64,000 nt of DNA from Granulosicoccus sp045106855. GTDB taxonomy: Bacteria > Pseudomonadota > Gammaproteobacteria > Granulosicoccales > Granulosicoccaceae. The notes below the pieces were generated by a model. It searched no databases and was not told the DNA's origin. It saw only the letters and a program-made list of their open reading frames with translations. The DNA lies in the NCBI GenBank assembly GCA_045106855.1, contig JBGCFI010000002.1:62001-126000 (forward strand), in the 5' to 3' direction. Within the stretch, counting starts at the first letter, position 1. Each line of letters begins with the position of its first letter. The position numbers and the translations under genes are program-made. Shown here piece after piece: positions 1 through 8,546 of this stretch.

Positions 1-1147
1 AGATAGCGTACGTAAATGTCGATACCAGCACACAGAGCCTGTTTGTCGGTTGTCCTTTTGGTGCACAAACGAAAAACGGTATGGCGTCTTCGTGCTCACC
101 GTCGCTCACACGCATAACGTACACACCGGAAGGTATGCCTGCCGGTAACGTATACGAGAAGCTTGTTGCCCAGTCGACGTCTACCAGATCATCATCATGA
201 AAGTGAATGGCTGCATATTGATCGGGGGTGTGGCGCCAGCACATCTCAACGCCTGACCAGCCCGATCCTTTCATGGCGCGTGCAGGGGAATTATACAATT
301 GCAGATGTATAGCATGACCTTCGCTATCTTCAATGTAACGACTGGCCATTTGTCGAGAAAAATCCCATGAAATTTGCAATGGCTTGCTGTCGTTTCTTGC
401 TGCAGATAAGTAGGCGACTCGCAATTCGGGCGCTTCGACCTTACCGTTGAAATGACAACTTGTTGAACCGCTGTCAGTGTCATGGTGTGCTGCAATGCAG
501 ATTTCAAATGAAGCGTGATTAAACGCATGACCTATCGCGTCGGGCAGCTTGAGTTCGGAACGTGTTTCGTTGTTCTCGCCAGTTACGTTATTCGTGACCG
601 CGTCAGGCAGTTGTTGACATTGCACATGTAGAACATGATCTGTATTTGATTTTTTTATGCTCAGGGTGATCCTGATCCAGTGCCTTTCCAGTATTGCTGT
701 GTTCAGGTTGACCCTGTGCTCACCCAGAGAACCCTGCAGGCGATTGTTGTTGTCGATAAACAGTGCAAGAGGACCGAAGCTCATGATGCATTGGCGTGCA
801 CCGTTCAGGAGCGTTGGCCACACTGTAGCGCTCAAATGAATATCAGCGACATCTCCAGCTAATTCAACGGGTGAGCTGAGGGCATATGAGCCTGCTTTTA
901 CCGATTGCTCCCAGACGGGATGCTCAGTACCGTCGTACCACTGCGATGCGTCACGTTCGATGATTCCCGGGCCATCTGGATTCGGGTCAGCACAAATTGA
1001 GTGCACTAACCAGCTTTTTATCGTCGCGGGATTGTCTTCACTGAATTTTTCAGCGGAGAGCTTGAAATCGATAGTGTCACCGGCGCGTGCAGAAAGCCGG
1101 TCTGTGTAGCCTGTGAGCGGCACGCGTTGCGTGCTATTGTTATCCAT
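1..1147 (-). CDS. N,N-dimethylformamidase large-subunit-like protein (C-terminus beyond window)
   Basis: An open frame of 382 codons runs from an ATG at 1147 to the left edge without a stop, so the C-terminus is missing. No signal peptide is visible. Residues about 80-240 look like a lectin/LamG-type jelly roll (SFGPLALFIDNNNRLQGSLG), and the last visible residues (LCVLVSTFTYAI) match the start of the catalytic part of the N,N-dimethylformamidase beta-subunit family, which often reads as V-ASTFTY-AY. Members hydrolyse small N-substituted amides, but many are uncharacterised. It is divergent from the peptide-transporter operon starting at 1342, with under 200 bp between them. The family call rests on a short motif and the domain order. 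Confidence 0.6.
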   Translation of the reverse strand, partial: MDNNSTQRVPLTGYTDRLSARAGDTIDFKLSAEKFSEDNPATIKSWLVHSICADPNPDGPGIIERDASQWYDGTEHPVWEQSVKAGSYALSSPVELAGDVADIHLSATVWPTLLNGARQCIMSFGPLALFIDNNNRLQGSLGEHRVNLNTAILERHWIRITLSIKKSNTDHVLHVQCQQLPDAVTNNVTGENNETRSELKLPDAIGHAFNHASFEICIAAHHDTDSGSTSCHFNGKVEAPELRVAYLSAARNDSKPLQISWDFSRQMASRYIEDSEGHAIHLQLYNSPARAMKGSGWSGVEMCWRHTPDQYAAIHFHDDDLVDVDWATSFSYTLPAGIPSGVYVMRVSDGEHEDAIPFFVCAPKGQPTNRLCVLVSTFTYAI

Positions 1148-1341
1148 ATCAGGAAATTCCGTTAAACGAACGAGAGCTTTGTTGCATTTTTCTTTGACCT
1201 GATGCCTAAAGTAAGGTTATGTTTGGGAAACCGTATCATGAGTACCCAGATACGACAGCGGCAAGCCGGTGGGTTTTCAATCGACCCGATAAACGTTTTT
1301 GCCATGATATCCAGTGGTTCAACCAGGGAGCTTTCTTGAAT

Positions 1342-2976
1342 ATGACACGCAGTCTTTTTTCGTTTTCATCCCGTTCGCACAACGTTTTCATGAAGTCTTT
1401 GCTAACCTGTACCTGTCTTGCCGCCTCAATGCTTGTTTCAGGGCAGGCGCTTAGCCAGAGCGCGGGTGGCACCATGGTCATGATTGCTCAGCCAGAGCCT
1501 CCGTCACTGGCCCCTTATCTATCCACTTCAGGTCCCATCGGCCTGGTGGCCCCTAAAATATACAACGGATTGCTGGACTACGATCTGGATCTGAACACGG
1601 TCCCTGAGCTGGCTGAATCGTACGAAATAAGCGAGGATGGCCTGACAGTGACCTTCAAACTGCAAGAGGGTGTCAAATGGCACGACGGTGAGCCGTTTAC
1701 CTCCGCTGATGTGCAGTTTTCGATCATGGAGGTGCTTAAGCAGTTTCATCCGCGCGGGCCCAATTCATTTCGTGAGGTCAGCTCTATTGACACCCCCGAT
1801 GACTTGACAGCCGTTTTCAATCTGGAAAAGCCGGCGCCTTACATGATGCGCGCATTCTCGGCCTACGAATCGCCAATCGTTCCCAAACATCTGCTGGAAG
1901 GTAAGGATATTCGGGAAGCCGAGCTGTCAAACAACCCGGTAGGCACAGGTCCGTTCAAGTTCGTCGAATGGAAAAAGGGGCAGTATATACGTCTGGACAA
2001 AAACCCCGACTACTGGAAAGAAGGTTATCCACTGCTGGATCGTATAGTGGCTCGAATCATTCCGGATGCCTCGACAAGAACGGCGGCCATGGAAAGTGGC
2101 GAAGTACATTATGGTGCGTTTGGTGCTATCCCCAATATTGATGTTGTGCGATTACGTGACTCCGATGATATTGGTGTAACGACAGATGGCTATGCCATGA
2201 TTAATCCAATGGCACTGATAGAGATGGATACTACTGAGCCACCATTCGACAACCCCGCGCTGCGTCAGGCAATTTCACTGGTTATTGATCGACAGTTCCT
2301 TATCGACAATATCTGGTTCGGCTATGGCAAACCTGCTACCAGTGCAATGACATCCAATTTCGAACCTTTGGGCCTGTATACGCCTACGCCTGAGTTTTAC
2401 CCTGCATCGCCGAATGTAGCGGCAGCCAATGCGCTTCTCGATGAAGCGGGTATCGCGGCAAATGGCGATGGAGTCCGTGCATCGGCCGTCATAGATCTAA
2501 TACCGTATGGCGAGGACTGGCGCCGTGCCGGTGAATACCTGAAGCAGGCGCTTGCCGAGATTGGTGTTGAGCTTGAACTTCGGTATGAGGATGTTCCAAC
2601 CTGGCTAAAGCGCGTGTATGCCGATTACGATTTTGAGTTAAACGTCAATTACTTCTATCAGTTACCTGATCCGGTCATTGGCGTACAACGTCACTACGGT
2701 ACCGACCAGATTCGTCAGGGAACTCCGTTTGTCAATTCCACGCGTTACTCCAATGCACGTGTAGACGAACTGCTGGCTGCAGGTGCGATTGAGGTGGATG
2801 CCGCAAAGCGCGGTGAAATCTATGCCGAGATCCAGTCGATTCTCGGGCAGGACCTGCCTGTGGTAAACCTATTCGAGATGGAATTTCTGACGGTATACAA
2901 CGAAAAACTCAAAGACCATACAATCTCGGCAATGGGGGCTTATCACTCTTTTGATAAGGCGTACATCGAAGAGTAG
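1342..2976 (+). CDS. ABC transporter substrate-binding protein, family 5 (peptide/nickel/opine type)
   Basis: Periplasmic binding component of a Dpp/Opp-like importer, 544 residues. The ATG at 1342 is chosen over an upstream in-frame start at 1219 because it follows a GGGAG at 1326 and gives a Sec signal peptide (basic n-region, hydrophobic SLLTCTCLAASMLVSG, cleavage near ALSQS). The mature protein has the SBP_bac_5 layout: SLAPYLSTSGPIGLVAPKIY near the N-terminus, GLTVTFKLQEGVKWHDGEPF, and NPVGTGPFKFVEWKKGQYI. Permease and ATPase genes follow on the same strand. The substrate is not deducible; the family takes peptides, opines, glycosides and metals. Confidence 0.9.
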   Translation: MTRSLFSFSSRSHNVFMKSLLTCTCLAASMLVSGQALSQSAGGTMVMIAQPEPPSLAPYLSTSGPIGLVAPKIYNGLLDYDLDLNTVPELAESYEISEDGLTVTFKLQEGVKWHDGEPFTSADVQFSIMEVLKQFHPRGPNSFREVSSIDTPDDLTAVFNLEKPAPYMMRAFSAYESPIVPKHLLEGKDIREAELSNNPVGTGPFKFVEWKKGQYIRLDKNPDYWKEGYPLLDRIVARIIPDASTRTAAMESGEVHYGAFGAIPNIDVVRLRDSDDIGVTTDGYAMINPMALIEMDTTEPPFDNPALRQAISLVIDRQFLIDNIWFGYGKPATSAMTSNFEPLGLYTPTPEFYPASPNVAAANALLDEAGIAANGDGVRASAVIDLIPYGEDWRRAGEYLKQALAEIGVELELRYEDVPTWLKRVYADYDFELNVNYFYQLPDPVIGVQRHYGTDQIRQGTPFVNSTRYSNARVDELLAAGAIEVDAAKRGEIYAEIQSILGQDLPVVNLFEMEFLTVYNEKLKDHTISAMGAYHSFDKAYIEE

Positions 2977-3016
2977 AGCTTGTGTCTGGTCTGGTCGTGA
3001 GTGTCATTAGTCATCG

Positions 3017-4015
3017 GTGTGGCTGCCTGTGAGTCAGGCAGCCCAGCGTTCGCGTTATGTGCTGAAGCGCCTTTTGCAGGCAGTGCCGGTAGTGTTGGCT
3101 ATTATTGTGGTCAACTTCTTCCTGCTGCAGCTTGCAGAGGGCGATGCAGTCGATGTTCTCGCTGGTGAAGCAGGTTCTGCGACACCGGAATACATGGAGC
3201 AGCTGCGCGAGAAGTTCGGTCTTGATCAACCATTGCCGGTACAGCTTGGCGTCTATATGAAGAACATGCTGAGCTTCGATCTGGGTTATTCGTTTCGGCA
3301 CGACATGCCGGTTTCTCAGTTGGTACTGGACAGGCTTGTGCCAACGTTGCTGTTGATGGTCAGCACCATATTGCTGGCGGTGGGCTTCGGTATAATTCTG
3401 GGTTTGATTGCTGCTGCCAACCTGAACACATGGCGTGATAACGTTATTAGCATCTTCGCGCTCATATCCTATGCCACGCCTTTGTTCTGGGTTGGCTTGA
3501 TGATGATCGTTGTGTTTTCTCTGAAGCTGAGATGGTTTCCTACCAGTGGTATGGAGAACGTCGCTATGTTCTACGAAGGTTGGGACAGAGTTAAGGACAT
3601 AGCGCATCATCTCGTCATGCCGACACTGACGCTCTCGCTATTTTATCTTGCCTTGTATACCCGACTGATGCGTGCGTCCATGCTGGAGCAGGCGAGCATG
3701 GACTATGTGACAACAGCACGCGCGAAAGGGCTGACCGAACGCCGGGTGGTATTCGTGCATATTCTTCGCAATGCGTTATTGCCTGTGGTCACTATGGCGG
3801 GAGTGCAGGTGGGTTCACTGATCGGTGGATCGGTTATCGTCGAATCGGTATTCGCCTGGCCCGGACTCGGTATGCTGGCTTTCGAAGCCTTGTTTGCCAG
3901 AGACCTGAATCTTTTGCTCGGTATATTTCTGCTGTCCGCATTACTGGTGGTGGCGATTAACTTGATTGTGGACTTGTTGTATTCCTTTCTAGATCCGCGT
4001 ATCGAGGTTGCTTGA
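3017..4015 (+). CDS. ABC transporter permease, DppB/OppB type
   Basis: Inner-membrane permease, about 332 residues with six predicted membrane segments. The N-terminus reads YVLKRLLQAVPVVLAIIVVN, typical of the DppB/GsiC family, and the cytoplasmic EAA loop is visible as EQASMDYVTTARAKGL, where the ATPase docks. The start is uncertain: GTG at 3017 or GTG at 3029, neither with a strong Shine-Dalgarno. It lies 40 bp after the binding protein and its stop overlaps the next start by one base (TGATG at 4013-4017), indicating coupled translation. Confidence 0.92.
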   Translation: MWLPVSQAAQRSRYVLKRLLQAVPVVLAIIVVNFFLLQLAEGDAVDVLAGEAGSATPEYMEQLREKFGLDQPLPVQLGVYMKNMLSFDLGYSFRHDMPVSQLVLDRLVPTLLLMVSTILLAVGFGIILGLIAAANLNTWRDNVISIFALISYATPLFWVGLMMIVVFSLKLRWFPTSGMENVAMFYEGWDRVKDIAHHLVMPTLTLSLFYLALYTRLMRASMLEQASMDYVTTARAKGLTERRVVFVHILRNALLPVVTMAGVQVGSLIGGSVIVESVFAWPGLGMLAFEALFARDLNLLLGIFLLSALLVVAINLIVDLLYSFLDPRIEVA

Positions 4016-4845
4016 TGTCATTCTGGGCCCGATTTTGTCGAAACCGATCCGCCGTTGTCGGTCTGGTGATTCTGGCTATCGTTATTATCATTGCAGCCAC
4101 TGCAGGTCTTTTATTTCCCGAGGACCCCTTCAAGCTTGTCGGCAAATCCATGTCGGCACCCGGTGAAAACGGATTTTTGTTCGGCAGTGATACATTGGGC
4201 AGGGATGTTGCTGCCGGTATGGCACATGGAGCACGTGTGTCGCTGCTTATTGGTTTGCTGGCGACCTCGGTAGCCGTTTCACTGGGGGTTTTACTCGGAG
4301 CTTTCGCAGGCTATTTTGGTGGCTGGGTCGACGACATCCTCATGCGACTAACCGAAATGTTCCAGACTATACCTTCCTTCATTTTTGCCATCCTTATTGT
4401 GGCAATCATGAAGCCTTCGATAAACAGTGTGATCATAGCCATTGCTGTTGTTAGCTGGCCTGCGGTTGCACGACTGGTACGTGGTGAGTTCATGTCCATG
4501 CGCAGTCGGGAATTTGTGCAGGCCTGTCACATCATCGGCATGAGTGACTGGCGAATCATGGTGCGTGAAATTCTGCCCAATTGCCTGTCACCCATTATCG
4601 TTACGGGTTCCTTGATGGTTGCTACCGCCATTCTTATCGAAAGCGGACTGGCTTTTCTCGGTTTGGGAGATCCCAATATTATTAGTTGGGGTTTTCAGAT
4701 TGGTGCCGGTCGAACCGTGCTTCGCAGTGCCTGGTGGGTCTGCACATTTCCCGGCATTGCCATCATGTTGACTGTACTGGCTATTAACCTGGTGGGTGAA
4801 GGCCTCAATGATGCCCTTAACCCGCGGTTGCGTGAGCGCACATGA
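4015..4845 (+). CDS. ABC transporter permease, DppC/OppC type
   Basis: Second permease, about 276 residues. The N-terminal segment FCRNRSAVVGLVILAIVII and the periplasmic GSDTLGRDV motif are hallmarks of the DppC/OppC family, and the EAA loop is MRSREFVQACHIIGMSDWRI. ATG at 4015 is preferred to the in-frame TTG at 4012. It overlaps the upstream permease by one base and the downstream ATPase by four (ATGA at 4842-4845), so all three are translated as a unit. It should pair with the preceding permease to form the pore. Confidence 0.93.
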   Translation: MSFWARFCRNRSAVVGLVILAIVIIIAATAGLLFPEDPFKLVGKSMSAPGENGFLFGSDTLGRDVAAGMAHGARVSLLIGLLATSVAVSLGVLLGAFAGYFGGWVDDILMRLTEMFQTIPSFIFAILIVAIMKPSINSVIIAIAVVSWPAVARLVRGEFMSMRSREFVQACHIIGMSDWRIMVREILPNCLSPIIVTGSLMVATAILIESGLAFLGLGDPNIISWGFQIGAGRTVLRSAWWVCTFPGIAIMLTVLAINLVGEGLNDALNPRLRERT

Positions 4846-6530
4846 GCACGCACGCGACTGCTCTTGATTCGGATGTTAATCCTTTGAATACACCGGAGCC
4901 GGTGCTGTGTATTGAGGACTTGCACGTACTGTTGCCCAAGGGCAGTGAACGCAAGTACGCGGTTGAAGGTGTGAGTTATACGCTGGCACCTCAGGAAATT
5001 CTGTGTGTTGTTGGCGAGTCCGGTTCGGGTAAGTCACTAACGGCGAGGGCGGTAATGGGCTTACTACCGGCCCCTCATGTACTCTATGAGAAAGGTCGTG
5101 TTGTATTTCAGAACGAGGATTTAACCCAGGTAAATGAGGCGCGCATGCGTCAAGTGCGCGGCAGTGAAATTTCCATGATTTTTCAGGAACCCATGACGGC
5201 GCTGAATCCTGTCATGCGTATCGGCGATCAGATTGATGAGGTCATCCGTTTCCACGATAATCAACCGCAAAAATTACGTCGTGAACTTGCACTGGAACTA
5301 CTGAACGATGTGCATCTTCCAGATCCACCGCGCATTCTTAGCGCCTATCCGCACGAGCTGTCGGGTGGTCAGCGTCAACGAGCCATGATAGCCATGGCAC
5401 TGGCGCTAGAGCCCAAAGTACTGATTGCAGATGAACCCACAACAGCGTTGGATGTAACCACCCAGGCCCAGATTCTTCGATTGATCAAGGAGCTGCAGGC
5501 AAAGCACAACACGGGTGTACTTTTCATTACCCATGATTTTGGAGTGGTTGCCGATATTGCTGATCGGGTTGCTGTCATGCAGCACGGCAGGATTGTTGAA
5601 ATCGGTACTGTCGAGAAGGTATTGAATCACCCGGAGCATCCTTATACACAGGCTCTGATCGAAGCCGTTCCAAGTCTGATACCCAGGCCTGCTAAAAACG
5701 TCGTTAATGCACCTATTCTGGAGGTGAAACAATTAGTCAAGACGTATCGCTCCGGAGGAGGCTGGTTCGGTCTGGGTTCACCAGTCAAGTCCGTGAACGC
5801 CTGCGATCTTGTCGATGTCGCACTCAATGAAAGTGAAACCCTGGGGGTCGTGGGCGAATCAGGTTCGGGTAAGTCCACGCTGGCAAGATGCATTGTTCGT
5901 TTGCATACAACCGAGTCTGGAGAGATTATCTACCGAGGCCAGGATCTGTGTGCGCTGGGTCGTGCGGCCATGCGGCCGTATCGCTCAAGGATACAAATGG
6001 TATTTCAAGATCCTTATGGATCATTGAATCCACGTGCGACAGTAGGGCGAATTGTTACTGAAGGCCCGGTGATACTCGGTGAGCCCGCTAAGGCTGCTGA
6101 GGCACGGGCTCGCGAGATGCTTGAGCTGGTTGGTCTGGATGCGCGCGCCTATGAGCGATACCCGCATGAATTCAGTGGTGGACAACGTCAGCGTATCGGG
6201 CTGGCAAGGGCATTGGCACTTCAACCGGAAATACTTGTGGCAGACGAACCGGTATCGGCACTGGATGTGTCCATTCAAGCTCAGGTACTCAATCTGCTGG
6301 CTGATATTCGGGAACGATTGCAGTTGTCGATGGTGTTTATCACACACGATTTGCGCGTAGCGGCGCAAGTGTGTGATCGTATTGCTGTCATGAAGCTAGG
6401 GAAAGTGGTTGAGCAAGGTACGACAGCGGATCTATTTGAAAAAGCTCAACACCCTTACACACGGGAATTGATTGAGGCGGTACCGGGACGAGAATGGAGT
6501 CGCCGGCGTGCTGCTCGCCTGAGCTCCTGA
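4842..6530 (+). CDS. ABC transporter ATP-binding protein, fused DppD-DppF type
   Basis: One 562-residue protein carries two complete nucleotide-binding domains, corresponding to DppD and DppF of other systems. Walker A GESGSGKS appears near residues 59 and 337; the signatures are LSGGQRQRAMIAMALAL and FSGGQRQRIGLARALAL; Walker B reads VLIADEPTTALD and ILVADEPVSALD. Each half ends with the oligopeptide/dipeptide C-terminal extension (HPYTQALIEAVPS, HPYTRELIEAVPG). It is the last gene of the operon; its stop is only 7 bp from the stop of the converging phosphotransferase gene. Confidence 0.95.
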   Translation: MSTHATALDSDVNPLNTPEPVLCIEDLHVLLPKGSERKYAVEGVSYTLAPQEILCVVGESGSGKSLTARAVMGLLPAPHVLYEKGRVVFQNEDLTQVNEARMRQVRGSEISMIFQEPMTALNPVMRIGDQIDEVIRFHDNQPQKLRRELALELLNDVHLPDPPRILSAYPHELSGGQRQRAMIAMALALEPKVLIADEPTTALDVTTQAQILRLIKELQAKHNTGVLFITHDFGVVADIADRVAVMQHGRIVEIGTVEKVLNHPEHPYTQALIEAVPSLIPRPAKNVVNAPILEVKQLVKTYRSGGGWFGLGSPVKSVNACDLVDVALNESETLGVVGESGSGKSTLARCIVRLHTTESGEIIYRGQDLCALGRAAMRPYRSRIQMVFQDPYGSLNPRATVGRIVTEGPVILGEPAKAAEARAREMLELVGLDARAYERYPHEFSGGQRQRIGLARALALQPEILVADEPVSALDVSIQAQVLNLLADIRERLQLSMVFITHDLRVAAQVCDRIAVMKLGKVVEQGTTADLFEKAQHPYTRELIEAVPGREWSRRRAARLSS

Positions 6531-6537
6531 TAAGCAC

Positions 6538-7530
6538 TTACAGTTCGGTCAGTGCTTGTTCTGTCATGCGTTGAGTATACCCATGAATTTTGTAGTGGCC
6601 GGGCATCCAGCCCTCCAGAAATCGGTGAAAATCGGCCCATGCAGTGGCGTATAGTCCGCGCCATTCTGTTACTACAGCCTGACCAAGCGTTGCGGGCAGG
6701 TAGTTTAGTAACTCGGTGAAGTACACATCCAGCAGTTGACTGGAATATTGCTCGCACTCGGAATCGGTCAAGGCACTGCTTAAAAAATACATGACATCAC
6801 GAATTCCGCAGCCTTTGCCGACGTACTGGAAATCTACCATGGCAACATCGGTATTGTTCTCTGAAAAGCACACATTAGCGACTTTGGCATCACCATGAAC
6901 CAGAGTCTTGAACTGGCAATTGTTCAGTTTTGCATCGAGCAGTGATGCTGCATCTTTAAGCTTGCCAGGCTTCATGGCATTGAGCTCTTCCTGTCTGGTT
7001 TGCAGGTACCAGTAAGTGCCGGTCCGCCAGAGGCCTTCACCCGGTGACTGCAAATGATAGCCATGAAATCGTGCCAGCCAATGAAGGCACGGTTTGCAGG
7101 TTTCAACATCTAGCTGGCTGTGTCGCCCGGGATAGTTCCGATCAAGATCTTCGATAATCAACCAGGTTTGATCTCCCGATGAGTGGCTGTCGAAGTGCCT
7201 CGGCATGGCGCATAGGGTTCGGCATGATTCGACATAATGACGATACCAGTAAGCCTCGATGCGATACGAATCCAGTTTTCGTTGCATGGATGTATTTGTG
7301 TTCCAGCCCCGTGGGTGATTCGAGGAGGTTGGTGGTTGGACGTGTTTAACGATAACCGATGACGGCTTGTCTATCAGGCCTTTATCATCGTATTCAAGGA
7401 TAAGACGAACGATCTGCCCGTAGCCGCTCCACAGAGTCTGAACCGCGTGTGCCTCGCTAATTCCAGACGCAGCTGTACTTGTAAGTATGTGCTCAAGCAG
7501 CTCCGGAGTCTGCAAAACGGGTGATGTCAT
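6538..7530 (-). CDS. EcKinase/APH-like phosphotransferase
   Basis: A protein-kinase-fold small-molecule kinase of about 330 residues, resembling the ecdysteroid-kinase-like (EcKL, DUF1679-type) branch. The catalytic loop is LVHGDAKVANVCF (HGD with the following N) and the metal-binding motif is AMVDFQYVGKG. ATG at 7530 is preferred to an in-frame TTG at 7542. It is preceded by the dehydrogenase at 7583-8473 on the same strand (about 50 bp gap) and converges on the peptide-transporter operon. The substrate is unknown; an alcohol or hydroxy-acid imported or generated nearby is possible but is inference. Confidence 0.75.
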   Translation of the reverse strand: MTSPVLQTPELLEHILTSTAASGISEAHAVQTLWSGYGQIVRLILEYDDKGLIDKPSSVIVKHVQPPTSSNHPRGWNTNTSMQRKLDSYRIEAYWYRHYVESCRTLCAMPRHFDSHSSGDQTWLIIEDLDRNYPGRHSQLDVETCKPCLHWLARFHGYHLQSPGEGLWRTGTYWYLQTRQEELNAMKPGKLKDAASLLDAKLNNCQFKTLVHGDAKVANVCFSENNTDVAMVDFQYVGKGCGIRDVMYFLSSALTDSECEQYSSQLLDVYFTELLNYLPATLGQAVVTEWRGLYATAWADFHRFLEGWMPGHYKIHGYTQRMTEQALTEL

Positions 7531-7582
7531 GTCTGAGCTCAAGTGTCTGGGCCGTGTTCCGGTATATGGTCATTCTTCTAAG

Positions 7583-8473
7583 TTAACGCTCCATCGTTTG
7601 TAGGTATTTGATGATCGCTGAGAAATCCTCCGGCCCTCCGCCTTGCTCTACAAACTGGCGATAGAGCTGCGTGGAGAGTGCACCCAGAGGTGTTGCAACA
7701 TCTACCGAACTGGCCGCATTCTGTGTCAGATTCATATCCTTGAGCATCATATGCCCGGAAAAACCCGGTTCATAGTTGTTATCTGCAGGTGACTGCGGCC
7801 CAGTACCCGGGACAGGGCAATAGCTGTTGACCGACCAGCAAGACCCGGTTGAACTGGATAGAATATCGAACAGGGTCTGCGCATCCAAGCCGAGTTTCCG
7901 GCCAAGGTTAAAGGTTTCGCCAGTACCTATCATGCTCGTGGCCAGTAGCATGTTGTTACATATTTTTGCGGCCTGACCGTTGCCGGCATCACCACAGTGA
8001 ATGACATTGTCAAACACGGGTTCAAGGATGGTTCTAACTTGTGACAGGTGGTTTTTATCCCCACCAACCATGGCGGTAAGCGTGCCTGCAGCAGCGCCTT
8101 TTGTACCTCCCGAAACCGGGGCATCGAAAAATGTATAACTGTTCTTCGAGGCTAATTGATGTGCCTTGCGCGCATCATTTATATCGATAGTGGAACAATC
8201 GACAATCGTACCCGGTGCCGGACGTCCATCAATGATCTGTTGCAGCACCTCCAGTACGATGCTGCCATTGGGCAGCATCGTAAAGATAACATCGGCCTCG
8301 TTGGTACAATCCACCAACGAGCTGCATAGAGCAATAGAGTCCTGTAGCCGTTCGTCTGATTTATTCAGCTGAGGGTCGTAACCGCGAACCTTGTGTCCAG
8401 CTGTTGCCAGATTGTTAGCCATTGGCAAACCCATATTGCCAAGACCTACGAATGCGATGATTTTAGAAGACAT
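7583..8473 (-). CDS. NAD(P)-dependent beta-hydroxyacid dehydrogenase (3-hydroxyisobutyrate dehydrogenase family)
   Basis: A complete 296-residue cytosolic oxidoreductase. The Rossmann motif FVGLGNMGLPMANNLATAGH sits at the N-terminus, the substrate-binding signature DAPVSGGTKGAAAGTLTAM near residue 120, and the catalytic lysine motif GNGQAAKICNN near residue 168. Family members oxidise 3-hydroxyisobutyrate, tartronate semialdehyde and related beta-hydroxyacids. It is probably cotranscribed with the downstream EcKinase-like gene. The exact substrate cannot be assigned; valine degradation genes are not seen nearby. Confidence 0.88.
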   Translation of the reverse strand: MSSKIIAFVGLGNMGLPMANNLATAGHKVRGYDPQLNKSDERLQDSIALCSSLVDCTNEADVIFTMLPNGSIVLEVLQQIIDGRPAPGTIVDCSTIDINDARKAHQLASKNSYTFFDAPVSGGTKGAAAGTLTAMVGGDKNHLSQVRTILEPVFDNVIHCGDAGNGQAAKICNNMLLATSMIGTGETFNLGRKLGLDAQTLFDILSSSTGSCWSVNSYCPVPGTGPQSPADNNYEPGFSGHMMLKDMNLTQNAASSVDVATPLGALSTQLYRQFVEQGGGPEDFSAIIKYLQTMER

Positions 8474-8546
8474 GTCGCTTCACGATTATTTGAAATGTCT
8501 AACAGTTTACCGCAGAGCGAGAATGGCTTTTAGCTATTAATGAGCT

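Noticed and set aside
3011..3610. 199-codon minus-strand frame opposite the first permease
   Set aside because: Gln/His-rich antisense translation, typical of a membrane-protein shadow.
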